Part shown: positions 16,372-24,715 of the stretch, piece by piece
Layout: every line of letters begins with the position of its first letter
Numbering within the stretch: position 1 is the stretch's first letter
DNA from: DATBDE01 sp036270095
GTDB lineage: Bacteria > Actinomycetota > Thermoleophilia > Solirubrobacterales > Solirubrobacteraceae
Assembly: GCA_036270095.1 (NCBI GenBank)
Contig: DATBDE010000076.1
Location: forward strand, 47,867-111,866
Direction of reading: 5' to 3'
DNA: 64,000 bases
The notes under the pieces: model-generated
What the model was told of the DNA's origin: nothing
What the model saw: only the letters and a program-made list of their open reading frames with translations
Database searches by the model: none
Made by a program: the position numbers and the translations under genes

Positions 16372-17943
16372 CTACTCGACCACGAGCCCGTGGCGGACCG
16401 TGTTCTCGGTCACCACGTGGGGCTCGACGAACTGCAGCAGGTAGGCGGGGCCGCCGGCCTTGGTGCCGGTGCCGGACAGGCGGTTGCCGCCGAAGGGCTG
16501 GCGGCCGACCATGGCGCCGGTGATGGCGCGGTTGACGTAGAGGTTGCCCACCGGGCTGCCGGCCGTCACGCGCGCCACCGTGGCGGGGTCGCGGGAGAAC
16601 AGCCCGCCGGTCAGCGCGTAGGGGAGCGCGTCGACGCGCTGCACCGCCTCCTCGAGCGAGGCCACGCGCTCGACGGTCAGCAGCGGGCCGAAGACCTCCT
16701 CGCGCAGCACGGGCGAGGCGGGGTCGAGGTCGACGGCCAGCGTGGGCGGGCAGTACCAGCCGCTCTCGGGCACGGGCTCGGCGCGGGCGGCGATCGTGCC
16801 GTCCTGCGCCGCCCGCCCCTGGTAGCGGAGCACGCGCTCCTGCGCGGCGCGCTCGATCACCGGAGGCACGTCGGTCGCGAAGGCGTCGGCCGGGCCGACC
16901 TCCAGCACGGCCACCGCCCCGGCCAGGCGCTGCATCAGGTGATCGGCCACCGCCTCGTGCGCGAGCACGCGCGCCGCGGCCGAGCACTTCTGGCCGGCGT
17001 ACACGTAGGCGCTCTGCACGATCGCGGGCACGGTGTCGTCGAGGTCGGCGTCGGAGTCGACGAGCACGCAGTTCTTGCCGCCCATCTCGGCGATCACGCG
17101 CTTGAGGTGGCGCTGGCCGTCGCGTACCTCGGCGGCGTCGCGCAGGATCTCCAGGCCGACCGCGGCCGAGCCGGTGAAGGCGATCGTGTGCACGCCGGGG
17201 TGGCGCACGAGCGCGGCGCCGACGTCGCCCTCGCCCGGCAGCAGAGCGAGCGCGTCGGGCGGCACGCCGCCGGCGCGCAGGGCCTCGACGAGCACGAAGG
17301 CGCAGCCGGGCGACTGCTCGGCGGGCTTGAGGATGGCGGCGTTGCCGGTGGCCAGCGCGGCTGCGGTCATGCCGCAGGGGATGGCGACAGGGAAGTTCCA
17401 CGGCGCAATGACCGCGGTGACGCCGCGCGGGCGCCAGCGCATGGCGTTGCGCTCGCCGGGGACCTGCAGCAGCGGCGGGTCGCGGTCGAGCTCGATCGCC
17501 CCGCGCGCGTAGTACTCCAGGAAGTCGATGGCCTCGCACACGTCGGCGTCGGCCTCGCCCCACGGCTTCGCGCACTCGCCCACGGCCAGCGCGGCGAGCT
17601 TGGGCCGGCGCTCGCGCATCCACGCCGCCGCCGCGAGCAGCGCCTGCGCACGCTCGGCCGCCGGGCGCGCGCTCCAGTCCCGGAACCCCCGCTGGGCCGT
17701 CTCCACGGCGCGGTCGACGTCGGCCGCGGTGGCCACGCCGGCGGTGGCGACGAGACGGTCGGGGTCGGCGGGGTCGGTGGAGTCGAGGCCCTCGCTCGCG
17801 CCGCGCTCGTCGCCGATCCACACCGGCACGCGCACCGGCAGCCGCGGGTCGAGCCAGGCCATGCCCTCGACCAGCGCGGCGCGCGCGGCCGACCGCCGCA
17901 GCTCGAGGACGGGCTCGTTGGCGAACGGCCGCAGGTCGGTCAC
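16372..17943 (-). CDS. pruA: 1-pyrroline-5-carboxylate dehydrogenase
   Basis: This 523-residue aldehyde dehydrogenase oxidises glutamate semialdehyde to glutamate in proline breakdown. It shows APWNFPVAIPCGM (the oxyanion Asn), FTGSAAVG (NAD loop), AEMGGKNCVLVDSDADLDD (catalytic Glu) and YAGQKCSAAARVL (catalytic Cys). The N-terminal extension and sequence resemble the C-terminal half of PutA. The GTG start overlaps the proline dehydrogenase stop (GTGA), so the two are translated in series. Confidence 0.92.
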   Translation of the reverse strand: MTDLRPFANEPVLELRRSAARAALVEGMAWLDPRLPVRVPVWIGDERGASEGLDSTDPADPDRLVATAGVATAADVDRAVETAQRGFRDWSARPAAERAQALLAAAAWMRERRPKLAALAVGECAKPWGEADADVCEAIDFLEYYARGAIELDRDPPLLQVPGERNAMRWRPRGVTAVIAPWNFPVAIPCGMTAAALATGNAAILKPAEQSPGCAFVLVEALRAGGVPPDALALLPGEGDVGAALVRHPGVHTIAFTGSAAVGLEILRDAAEVRDGQRHLKRVIAEMGGKNCVLVDSDADLDDTVPAIVQSAYVYAGQKCSAAARVLAHEAVADHLMQRLAGAVAVLEVGPADAFATDVPPVIERAAQERVLRYQGRAAQDGTIAARAEPVPESGWYCPPTLAVDLDPASPVLREEVFGPLLTVERVASLEEAVQRVDALPYALTGGLFSRDPATVARVTAGSPVGNLYVNRAITGAMVGRQPFGGNRLSGTGTKAGGPAYLLQFVEPHVVTENTVRHGLVVE

Positions 17944-19283
17944 GGCGCCGCCAGCAGCTCCTCGATCGGCGTGCCGCGCTGCAAGTCGGAGAGGAACGAC
18001 TCGTTGGCGGTGTTCTCGAGCAGGCGGCGGACCAGGTAGGCCATGCCCGCCACGAGCTCGCCCACCGGGCAGTAGGCGCGCACGCGGAAGCCGGCGTGGG
18101 CGAGCGCGTCCTGGAGGTCGTCGCCGAGGCCGCGCAGGACCTGCAGCTCGATGTCGCCGTCGTCGCCGCCGGTCAGCCGGTTGTAGGCGATCGCGTGCGC
18201 GACCGAGCGCAGGTTGTGCGAGGCGATGGCCGTGCGCACGAGCGGCTTGGCGTCGATGAGCGCACGCGAGAGCGCCTCGAAGTTGCGGTCCGACTCGGCC
18301 TTGTCCTCGAACACCGGTACGCCCCAGCCGTGCTGGCGCGCCTCGACCACCTCGTGGTCCCAGTAGGCGCCCTTGACCAGGCGCACGGTCAGCGGCTGCG
18401 CACGCGGCGTGGCCTGCGCCCAGGCGAGCACGTCGCGCAGGCGGTCCGGCGACTCGCGCAGGTAGGCCTGCAGCACGATCCCGGCCGACGGCTCCTCGGC
18501 CAGCTCGGGCTCGGCCAGCAGCTCGAGCACGAGCTCGAGCACGGTGTCGAGCGAGTCCACCGACTCCGTGTCGATGTGCAGGTGGGCGCCGCCGTCGCGG
18601 GCCTCGACGAGCAGGCGGCGCAGGCGCACGGCGGCGTCGCGCTTGCCGCGCTCGGGCGCGTCGGGGCGCAGGAGCGGGGTCAGGCCCGAGACCTTGACCG
18701 AGACGTTGGCGCGCGGGATCGGCCCGGCGAAGTCGTGCTCGAGGCGCGGGCGCGGCGGCCAGCGCGGCGCCACGGTGGCGATCGTGCGCACCGCATCGGC
18801 GGCACGGTCGGCGTAGGCGTCGGCCTCGCTGGCCGTGACCGTGGCCTCGCCGAGCAGGTCGAGCGAGGACGCCACGCCATGGCGCCAGAGCCCGCGCAAA
18901 TGGCCGTCCACGTCGCGGTGGCTCTCGGCGATGATGAAGCGGTGAGCCATGTGCTTGACCCCCGCCGCTGCGGCGGCGCCGAGCGCAGCCCGGCCCGCCT
19001 TCGAGTTCGATAGCCGCATGGCGGCGTCGAGCGAGGGCGGGCGCTCGTCGACCTCGCCCAGGAAGCTCGTCAGGTGGCGGGCCAGGTCGTCGAGGTTGCG
19101 GCAGGCGGGGACGACGTCGACGAAGCGGAACAGGGCGGCGCGCAGCGCCTCGTCCGAGGAGGCGTAGTCCATGGCTCGGCCGTCCAGCGCCTTGAAGGGG
19201 TGCCGGGACGCGGTGGGGAATCCGGCGTGCAGCTCGCGGCCGACCCGCTGGGTCTCGCGCTCGAGGGCGTCGGCGTCGACCAT
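17940..19283 (-). CDS. Proline dehydrogenase (PutA-like PRODH domain)
   Basis: This 447-residue flavoenzyme oxidises proline to pyrroline-5-carboxylate. It has the PutA barrel motifs VSVKVSGL, HIDTESVDSLDTVLEL, VRLVKGAYWDHEV, TAIASHNLRSVAHAIAY and CPVGELVAGMAYLVRRLLEN. It is longer than mono-functional actinobacterial PRODH (about 310 residues) and matches the PRODH module of bifunctional PutA, as if PutA had been split at this point. The start is the ATG at 19283, with a TATAAC box 7 nt upstream; an in-frame start at 19379 is less likely. Confidence 0.9.
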   Translation of the reverse strand: MVDADALERETQRVGRELHAGFPTASRHPFKALDGRAMDYASSDEALRAALFRFVDVVPACRNLDDLARHLTSFLGEVDERPPSLDAAMRLSNSKAGRAALGAAAAAGVKHMAHRFIIAESHRDVDGHLRGLWRHGVASSLDLLGEATVTASEADAYADRAADAVRTIATVAPRWPPRPRLEHDFAGPIPRANVSVKVSGLTPLLRPDAPERGKRDAAVRLRRLLVEARDGGAHLHIDTESVDSLDTVLELVLELLAEPELAEEPSAGIVLQAYLRESPDRLRDVLAWAQATPRAQPLTVRLVKGAYWDHEVVEARQHGWGVPVFEDKAESDRNFEALSRALIDAKPLVRTAIASHNLRSVAHAIAYNRLTGGDDGDIELQVLRGLGDDLQDALAHAGFRVRAYCPVGELVAGMAYLVRRLLENTANESFLSDLQRGTPIEELLAAP

Positions 19284-19290
19284 GCCGACG

Positions 19291-19296
19291 GTTATA
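19291..19296 (-). promoter_or_regulatory. Candidate -10 box (TATAAC), leaderless start
   Basis: On the minus strand TATAAC lies 7 nt upstream of the proline dehydrogenase ATG. This is the closest match to the TATAAT consensus in the window. The rest of the 199-bp gap to the next gene shows no clear operator. Confidence 0.5.
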
Positions 19297-19482
19297 CCGC
19301 CGGGCCAAGAACGGCTCCTCGACGTAGCGGTACACGCCCACGCTCGACGCATCAGAACGCTCCGGTCTGGAGCGAGCAAGCACTGGCGGACCGGGTTCCG
19401 GGTTGTCTAGAGCCATCTGTCCGGGGTACCGTTTCTGTCAGGCGTCGGGGTGGCGCTCCGCATCGGCAGGGGGTGCAACGGA

Positions 19483-20637
19483 ATGCGCGTCGTGATCGCT
19501 CACGACTTCATGGAGACGTACGGCGGCGCCGAGGCCGAGCGCGTCACGGAGCAGATGGCACTGGCCTTTTCGGACGCGCCGGTGGTCGCGATCCTTGGCC
19601 GCGAGGAGGTGGCGCAGCGCATGGGCGTGGCCGACCGCTTCCGCTCGCTGCTGCCCGAACGCCCGACGCTGTTGCGCCACTTCCGGCTGCTGACGCCCGC
19701 GTTCCCGGCCCTCGCAGACCGGCGCCGGCTGCCAGAGGCCGACGTGGTGTTGTCCTCGTCGTACGCGTTCGCGCACCGGCTGCGCCCGCGCGGCGGCGCC
19801 AGCCGCGTGTGCTAGTGCCACAGCCCGCTGCGCTTCGCCTGGACGATGACCGACCGCTACCAGGAGGAGTGGGGCGGCGGCCCGGCCAGCAAGCGGGCGT
19901 TCGAGCTCCTGGCCCGCGCCCTGCGTACGTCGGACCGTGCTGCCGCCGCCGACATCGACGCCTGGCTGACGCACTCCCCGAACGTGGCCGAGCAGATCGA
20001 GCACTTCTACGGGCGCCAGGCCGAGGTGATCGGGGCGCCGGTCGACTGCGACCGCTTCCGCCCGTCCTGGTCTGCCCCCGCCGACTACTTCCTGTTCGTG
20101 GGCCGGCTGGTCGAGCCCCACAAGCGCGCTCGCATGCTGCTCGACGCCTATCGCGCGCTGCCCGGGGAGCGGCTGCTCATCGCCGGCGGCGGCCCGGCGC
20201 TGGACGAGCTGCGTGCGGCGGCGCCTCCCAACGTGACCTTCGCCGGCCATCTCGATGACGCCGCCCTCGTCGAGGCCATGGAGGCTTGCCGGGCGACGCT
20301 GTTCCCCAGCCGCGACGACTTCGGGCTCGTGCCGGTCGAGGTCATGGCCTGCGGCCGGCCGGTGATGGCCTTCGCCGGCGGCGGCGCTCTCGACACGGTC
20401 GTGCCGGGGCTGAGCGGAACGCTCGTGCGGGCACAGACCGCAGATGCGTTCGCCCGCGCCGTGCGGCGCTTCCGCGACGACGGTTGGGACCCGGTGCGCA
20501 TCCGCGAGCACGCGGTGCGCTGGGACGCGCGGCTGTTCCGGCGGAAGCTGCTCGCGGCGGTCCACCGTGCTGCCGAGGACGGCCTGCCCCGCGGCACGGG
20601 GATCGTCGCCGAGAACCCCAATGCCCTGATCCCTTGA
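19483..20637 (+). pseudogene. GT4 glycosyltransferase with an in-frame stop
   Basis: The frame encodes a WbaZ-like GT4 mannosyl- or rhamnosyltransferase of about 384 residues: an N-terminal donor-side start MRVVIAHDFMETYGGAE, then FLFVGRLVEPHKRARMLLDAYRAL and the nucleotide-sugar site FPSRDDFGLVPVEVMACG. A TAG at 19813-19815 interrupts the conserved VCYCHSPLRFAWT motif exactly where Tyr is expected (read as VC-stop-CHSP). The rest of the frame is clean, so the break is a recent point mutation or a sequence error. It opens the glycan locus. Confidence 0.8.
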
Positions 20638-20702
20638 CGCACCCGGCCCTGAGCCGTCGGCCGCTCACCCGTGCGCCGGGGCGCTCTAGCATTCGGCGCT
20701 GG

Positions 20703-21692
20703 ATGCCGTGCTTGGTGACTGGGGGGGCCGGGTTCCTCGGCGCACACGTGGCCCGCGCGCTACTGGACGCGGGGCACGACGTGGTCGTGCTCGACGACCT
20801 CAGCGGCGGGTTCGTCGACAACGTCGACCCGCGCGCGCGTCTGGTGACCGGCTCGATCGTGGACCACGAGGCCGTCGACGCGCTGTTCGCGGCCGAGCGC
20901 TTCGACCACGTCTTCCACCTCGCCGCCTACGCCGCTGAGGGCCTGTCGCCCTTCATCAAGCGGTTCAACTACACGAACAACGTGATCGGCAGCGTCAACC
21001 TGATCAACGCGTCGATCAACTTCAACGTGCGCTGCTTCGTGTTCACGTCGTCGATCGCGGTCTACGGGTCGGGGCAGGTGCCGACGACCGAGGACCTGCT
21101 CCCGCAGCCCGAGGACTCCTATGGCATCGCCAAGTACGCGGTCGAGCAGGAGCTGCGCGCCTCGCACGAGTTCTTCGGGCTCGACTACGTGATCTTCCGG
21201 CCCCACAACGTCTACGGGGAGCTGCAGAACATCGGCGACCGCTACCGCAACGTGCTCGGCATCTTCATGAACCAGATCATGCGCGACGAGCCGCTGACGA
21301 TCTTCGGCGACGGCACACAGACGCGCGCGTTCTCCTACGTCGGCGACGTCGCCCCGGCGATCGCGACGGCGCCGTGGACCGACGGCGCCCGCGGCGAGAT
21401 CTTCAACGTCGGCGCCGACACGCCCTACAGCGTCAACGAGCTCGCCGACGTCGTGCGGCGGGCGATGGGCGTCTCCGACCACCCCGTGCGCCACCTGGCG
21501 CCGCGCAACGAGGTACTGCATGCGTTCTCGGACCACTCAAAGCTGCACCGCGTGTTCGGGGTCAGCGCCCAGGTCGACCTGCGCGAGGGCGTGCGCCGCA
21601 TGGCCGACTGGGCCCGCGAGCACGGCGCCCGCGAGACCTCGCTGTTCGCCGGCATCGAGATCGAGCGCGGGCTGCCCGAGGGCTGGGCTTAG
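20703..21692 (+). CDS. NAD-dependent sugar-nucleotide epimerase/dehydratase
   Basis: This 329-residue extended short-chain dehydrogenase has the NAD motif TGGAGFLGAH near residue 6, the catalytic Ser-Tyr-Lys set (TSSIAVYGS and SYGIAKYAVE), and RPHNVYGELQNIGDRYRN with the sugar-binding region. It resembles UDP-glucose 4-epimerases of surface-glycan loci, though dehydratase activity cannot be ruled out. It lies 65 bp after the broken GT4 gene in the same direction. The ATG at 20703 places the GxxGxxG motif at its normal N-terminal position. Confidence 0.85.
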   Translation: MPCLVTGGAGFLGAHVARALLDAGHDVVVLDDLSGGFVDNVDPRARLVTGSIVDHEAVDALFAAERFDHVFHLAAYAAEGLSPFIKRFNYTNNVIGSVNLINASINFNVRCFVFTSSIAVYGSGQVPTTEDLLPQPEDSYGIAKYAVEQELRASHEFFGLDYVIFRPHNVYGELQNIGDRYRNVLGIFMNQIMRDEPLTIFGDGTQTRAFSYVGDVAPAIATAPWTDGARGEIFNVGADTPYSVNELADVVRRAMGVSDHPVRHLAPRNEVLHAFSDHSKLHRVFGVSAQVDLREGVRRMADWAREHGARETSLFAGIEIERGLPEGWA

Positions 21693-21784
21693 CTGCGCGC
21701 GGGCTGAAGCCCGCCCAGCCCGAGTCCGACCAGCAGCCAGGCGAACAGGGCGGGCAGGCCCTCGATAGAGACCGAGAAGACCAT
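21689..21784 (-). other. Possible small hydrophobic ORF
   Basis: A 31-codon frame from ATG (21784) to TAA would encode a peptide with one membrane-length segment (LPALFAWLLVGLGLGGL). It overlaps the epimerase stop codon and has no clear ribosome site. It could be chance in GC-rich DNA. Confidence 0.2.
21699..21714 (+). terminator. GC-rich hairpin after the epimerase gene
   Basis: GCGGGCT, two bases, AGCCCGC forms a 7-bp stem 7 nt after the epimerase TAG. There is no T-run, so it is at best a weak intrinsic terminator between convergent genes. Confidence 0.3.
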
Positions 21785-21790
21785 GAGGAT

Positions 21791-21819
21791 CCCTCAGAGG
21801 GGTCAGACCCCGTTGAGGG
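21791..21819 (+). repeat. Palindromic repeat with GGGGTCAGACCCC core
   Basis: The 29-nt element is an imperfect palindrome: CCCTCAGAGGGGTC, central A, GACCCCGTTGAGGG (12 of 14 positions pair). It is followed by TGGTTGAGGGTT, which recurs next to the copy at 58085. It lies between convergent genes. A half copy is at 9692-9710. Confidence 0.65.
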
Positions 21820-21845
21820 TGGTTGAGGGTTGGCCGCCGCGCCCA

Positions 21846-22745
21846 TCACGGCCGTAGCTCCAGCCCCACGCGGTGCAGCCGGGCCCAGCCCAGGTTCGCC
21901 CGTCGCGCGCTCGGGAACAGGGCCGCCCGCCCCAGCGCGCCGGCGACGTTCAGCCCCGCCGCCGCCCGCGTGCGGCCCAGGCCGCGGCGACGCAGCATCC
22001 AGGCGTACGTGGCCCGCTGCCAGCGCGCCGTACGCTCGTCGCCCCACGCCTGCGTGGTCGCCGCCGAGGCGTCGTGGTGCACGCGCGCCGACGGCTCGTA
22101 GCGCGTGCGCCATCCGGCGCGAGCCAGGCGCCAGCCCAGGTCGAGGTCCTCGGCGTACATCCACTGGCCTTCGTCGAACCCGCCCGCGGCATCCCACGCC
22201 GCGCGCCGCACGAGCAGGAGCGCGCCGATGGCCCAGTCCACCACCCGCGGCCGGTCCGGATCCCACATGCCCTCGAGCAGCATCGCCTCGCGCGCCCGCG
22301 TCGAGACCCGGTACAGCCCGGCGTTGAACGCCGCCGTGAACGGCACGGTGGGGAAGCGGTGGACCGAGTGCTGCGTCGACCCGTCGGGCAGCACGAGCCG
22401 CGGTGCCACCGCGCCGGCGCCCGGGTCGCGCTGGCCCGCCGCGACCAGCGCGCGCAGCGCGCCCGGCTCCACCGCGACGTCGGCGTTGGCGGGCGCGACC
22501 CACGCCGTCGCGGTCTGTGCCGCCACGCGGTTGACCGCGCGCCCGAACCCGAGGTTCTCGTCCAGCGCGAGCAGCCGGACCCAGGGAAACGACGAGCGTA
22601 CGAGCGCGGCCGACCCGTCCGCGGACGCGTTGTCGACCACCCACACCTCGGCGCGCCCGGCGTCGGCGTCGGCGCGCAGGGACTCCAGGCACGCGCGAAG
22701 CAGGTCGCGCGTGTTCCAGGAGATGACGGCGACCGCGACGCTCAC
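21846..22745 (-). CDS. GT2 family glycosyltransferase
   Basis: This 299-residue GT-A enzyme starts VAVAVISWNTRDLLRACLESL, has VWVVDNASADGS for nucleotide binding, a divergent DxD as PANADVAVEP, and a catalytic-site segment WMYAEDLDLGWRLARAGW (ED). These match the rhamnosyltransferase-like branch of GT2 that adds sugars to growing O-antigen chains. No membrane segment is seen. The GTG start overlaps the stop of the upstream flippase gene (GTGA), linking chain building to export. Confidence 0.85.
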   Translation of the reverse strand: MSVAVAVISWNTRDLLRACLESLRADADAGRAEVWVVDNASADGSAALVRSSFPWVRLLALDENLGFGRAVNRVAAQTATAWVAPANADVAVEPGALRALVAAGQRDPGAGAVAPRLVLPDGSTQHSVHRFPTVPFTAAFNAGLYRVSTRAREAMLLEGMWDPDRPRVVDWAIGALLLVRRAAWDAAGGFDEGQWMYAEDLDLGWRLARAGWRTRYEPSARVHHDASAATTQAWGDERTARWQRATYAWMLRRRGLGRTRAAAGLNVAGALGRAALFPSARRANLGWARLHRVGLELRP

Positions 22746-24220
22746 GCGACCGGCACGACCCGCCGGCCGCGCCGCAGGTACCCGAGCGCCTCGCGCAGCA
22801 GCGCGCGCTCGGCGACCATCGTCACCGCGACCACCGCGGCCACGTACAGCGCCAGCTCCCCCAGCGCGATGGCCAGGGTCGGGTCGCCGCCCTCGACCGC
22901 GCGCAGCACCAGCACCAGCGCGACCGCCGGCAGCACTGGCCACGCCGCCCGCCCGAGCTGGCCCAGCATCTGGAAGCCGTCGAAGAACGTCGTCAGGTAG
23001 AGCGACCGGGCCACGAGCGACACCGCCGCCGTCGCCGCCATCCCGATGGCCAGCCCGTCGAGGCCGTCGGTCGCCATCAGCGGCAGCGCCACGGCGCAGA
23101 ACGTGATCATGCTCAGCGCGGCGACGACGGCGATCGGCCGCGTGCGCCCCTCGGCCCGGAAGTAGGCGTCCCAGTTGAAGGCCACGTGGTTGATCGCCGC
23201 CAGCACGCCGAAGACCTGCAGCAGGACCACCGCGGACTCCCAACGCGACCCGAGCCCGAACCGCACCAGGTCGGACGCGAACAGCGCCAGGCCGATCCCG
23301 AACGGCATGCCCCACATGAGCGCCAGCCGGTTGGACTTCACGAACGACTCGAACAGCGCATCGCGGCGGTCGCGCACCGCGCAGATGGCCGGGTAGAGCG
23401 TCGCGGTGACGATCTGGTCGACGCGGTTGGTGTAATCGGAGACGCTCGAGGCCAGGGTGATCGCGCCGACGGCGGCCAGGCCGAGCACCTTCTCGCCCAC
23501 GAGCAGCGAGCTCTGCGCGATGACCAGCGTTGAGGCCGAGGCGAGGATCAGCGGCCACGAGAACGACGCGTAGGAGCGCATCGTGCCGCGGTCGTAGCGC
23601 AGCGCCAGCGGGTACGGCGACGCCAGCACGGCCACGACGGCGCCTGCCGTCGCGCCCACGACCGCCCCGATGACCAGCGCCCAGTAGCCGAGCCCGGCGA
23701 TCGCCAGCGCGACCGTGACCACGAACCCCATCAGCGGGTCGACGGCCTGGATCGTCCGCTGGCGCCCGAACCGCATCGAGCGGTAGTAGACCCAGGTCGG
23801 GGTCTGGAACGCGACGGCGACCACCGCGAGCGACAGGACGAGCCCGGGCGCGATGAGGTCCGGCTGGCCGTAGACGAGGGCCGCGAGCGGGATCGCCACC
23901 GCCAGCACGACGAGGAACAGCCCGTTGAAGGCCAGCTCGAGCGTGAACGCCTTCTGGAACGCGAGCTGCTGATCGCCTTCACGCTGCTGGATGTACTTGT
24001 CCCCGATCCCGACCTGCTTGAGCCACAGCAGGCTCACGAGGACGACGACGAGGATGCCCCAGATCCCGTACTCGCTGCTGGACAGGAACGCGGCGACGAT
24101 GAACCCCTTGACCAGCGCCAGCGAGGTCAGCCCGATCTCGAAGGCGGCGTTGACGAGCGTGCCGCGCGCGGCGAGCCCGCGCAGGTCGCCGGCGGGCGCG
24201 GAGGTGGTGCTGGCGCTCAT
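22742..24220 (-). CDS. Wzx-type oligosaccharide flippase
   Basis: This 492-residue protein of the polysaccharide transport (MATE/MOP) superfamily has about 12-14 hydrophobic helices (for example LVKGFIVAAFLSSSEYGIWG and LFLVVLAVAIPLAALVYG). It should flip lipid-linked repeat units across the membrane. It is intact and closely related to the broken copy at 53881-55405: both share LLWLKQVGIGDKY, LAFQKAFT and FESFVKSNRLALMWG. It is the first gene of a two-gene operon with the GT2 gene after it. Confidence 0.88.
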   Translation of the reverse strand: MSASTTSAPAGDLRGLAARGTLVNAAFEIGLTSLALVKGFIVAAFLSSSEYGIWGILVVVLVSLLWLKQVGIGDKYIQQREGDQQLAFQKAFTLELAFNGLFLVVLAVAIPLAALVYGQPDLIAPGLVLSLAVVAVAFQTPTWVYYRSMRFGRQRTIQAVDPLMGFVVTVALAIAGLGYWALVIGAVVGATAGAVVAVLASPYPLALRYDRGTMRSYASFSWPLILASASTLVIAQSSLLVGEKVLGLAAVGAITLASSVSDYTNRVDQIVTATLYPAICAVRDRRDALFESFVKSNRLALMWGMPFGIGLALFASDLVRFGLGSRWESAVVLLQVFGVLAAINHVAFNWDAYFRAEGRTRPIAVVAALSMITFCAVALPLMATDGLDGLAIGMAATAAVSLVARSLYLTTFFDGFQMLGQLGRAAWPVLPAVALVLVLRAVEGGDPTLAIALGELALYVAAVVAVTMVAERALLREALGYLRRGRRVVPVA

Positions 24221-24255
24221 CGTGGCCAGGGATGGTGCCAGTCATACTGGCCGCC

Positions 24256-24699
24256 ATGCGCTTCTCGGTCGCCGCGGACGAACGCGTGGGCGTCGCCGAC
24301 GCCGTCGTCGCGCAGCTGCGCGAGCGCGGCCACACGGTCACGACGCACGGCGCGCTCAGCCGGGCCGACCGCGACGACTGGGCCTGGGCCAGCGAGGCGG
24401 CGGCACGCGACGTGGCCGAGGGCCGCGCCGACCAGGCCGTCGTCTGCTGCTGGACCGGCACCGGCGCCTCCATCGCCGCCAACAAGGTGGCCGGGGTGCG
24501 CGCGGCCCTGTGCCTCGACGCGCAGACCGCCGACGGCGCGCGAAAGTGGAACGACGCCAACGCGCTGGCGCTGTCGCTGCGCGCGACCTCGGAGGCGCAG
24601 CTGGCCGAGATCCTCGACGCGTGGCTGGCCGGCGCGCCCAGCGCGGACGCCGACGACGTCGCCAACATCGAGCACCTGCGCGCGATCGAGAACCCCTGA
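24256..24699 (+). CDS. RpiB/LacA/LacB-type sugar-phosphate isomerase
   Basis: This 147-residue protein fits the small RpiB fold: N-terminal MRFSVAADERVGVADAV, the active-site Cys loop VVCCWTGTGASIAANKVAGVRAAL near 75-98, and the WNDANALALSLR motif that binds the sugar phosphate. It would interconvert aldose and ketose phosphates such as ribose 5-phosphate or allose 6-phosphate. The usual catalytic HTYP-like loop near residue 10 is replaced by ADERVG, so the substrate may differ. It is divergent from the flippase gene (35-bp gap). Confidence 0.75.
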   Translation: MRFSVAADERVGVADAVVAQLRERGHTVTTHGALSRADRDDWAWASEAAARDVAEGRADQAVVCCWTGTGASIAANKVAGVRAALCLDAQTADGARKWNDANALALSLRATSEAQLAEILDAWLAGAPSADADDVANIEHLRAIENP

Positions 24700-24715
24700 C
24701 GGGGCGCCGAGGCCG

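Noticed and set aside
24683..24705. Another copy of the CCCTCAACGGGGTC repeat at the end of the RpiB-like gene (AACCCCTGACGGGGC)
   Set aside because: Only a short part matches and the GACCCC half is missing; it is too short to separate from chance in this GC-rich sequence.
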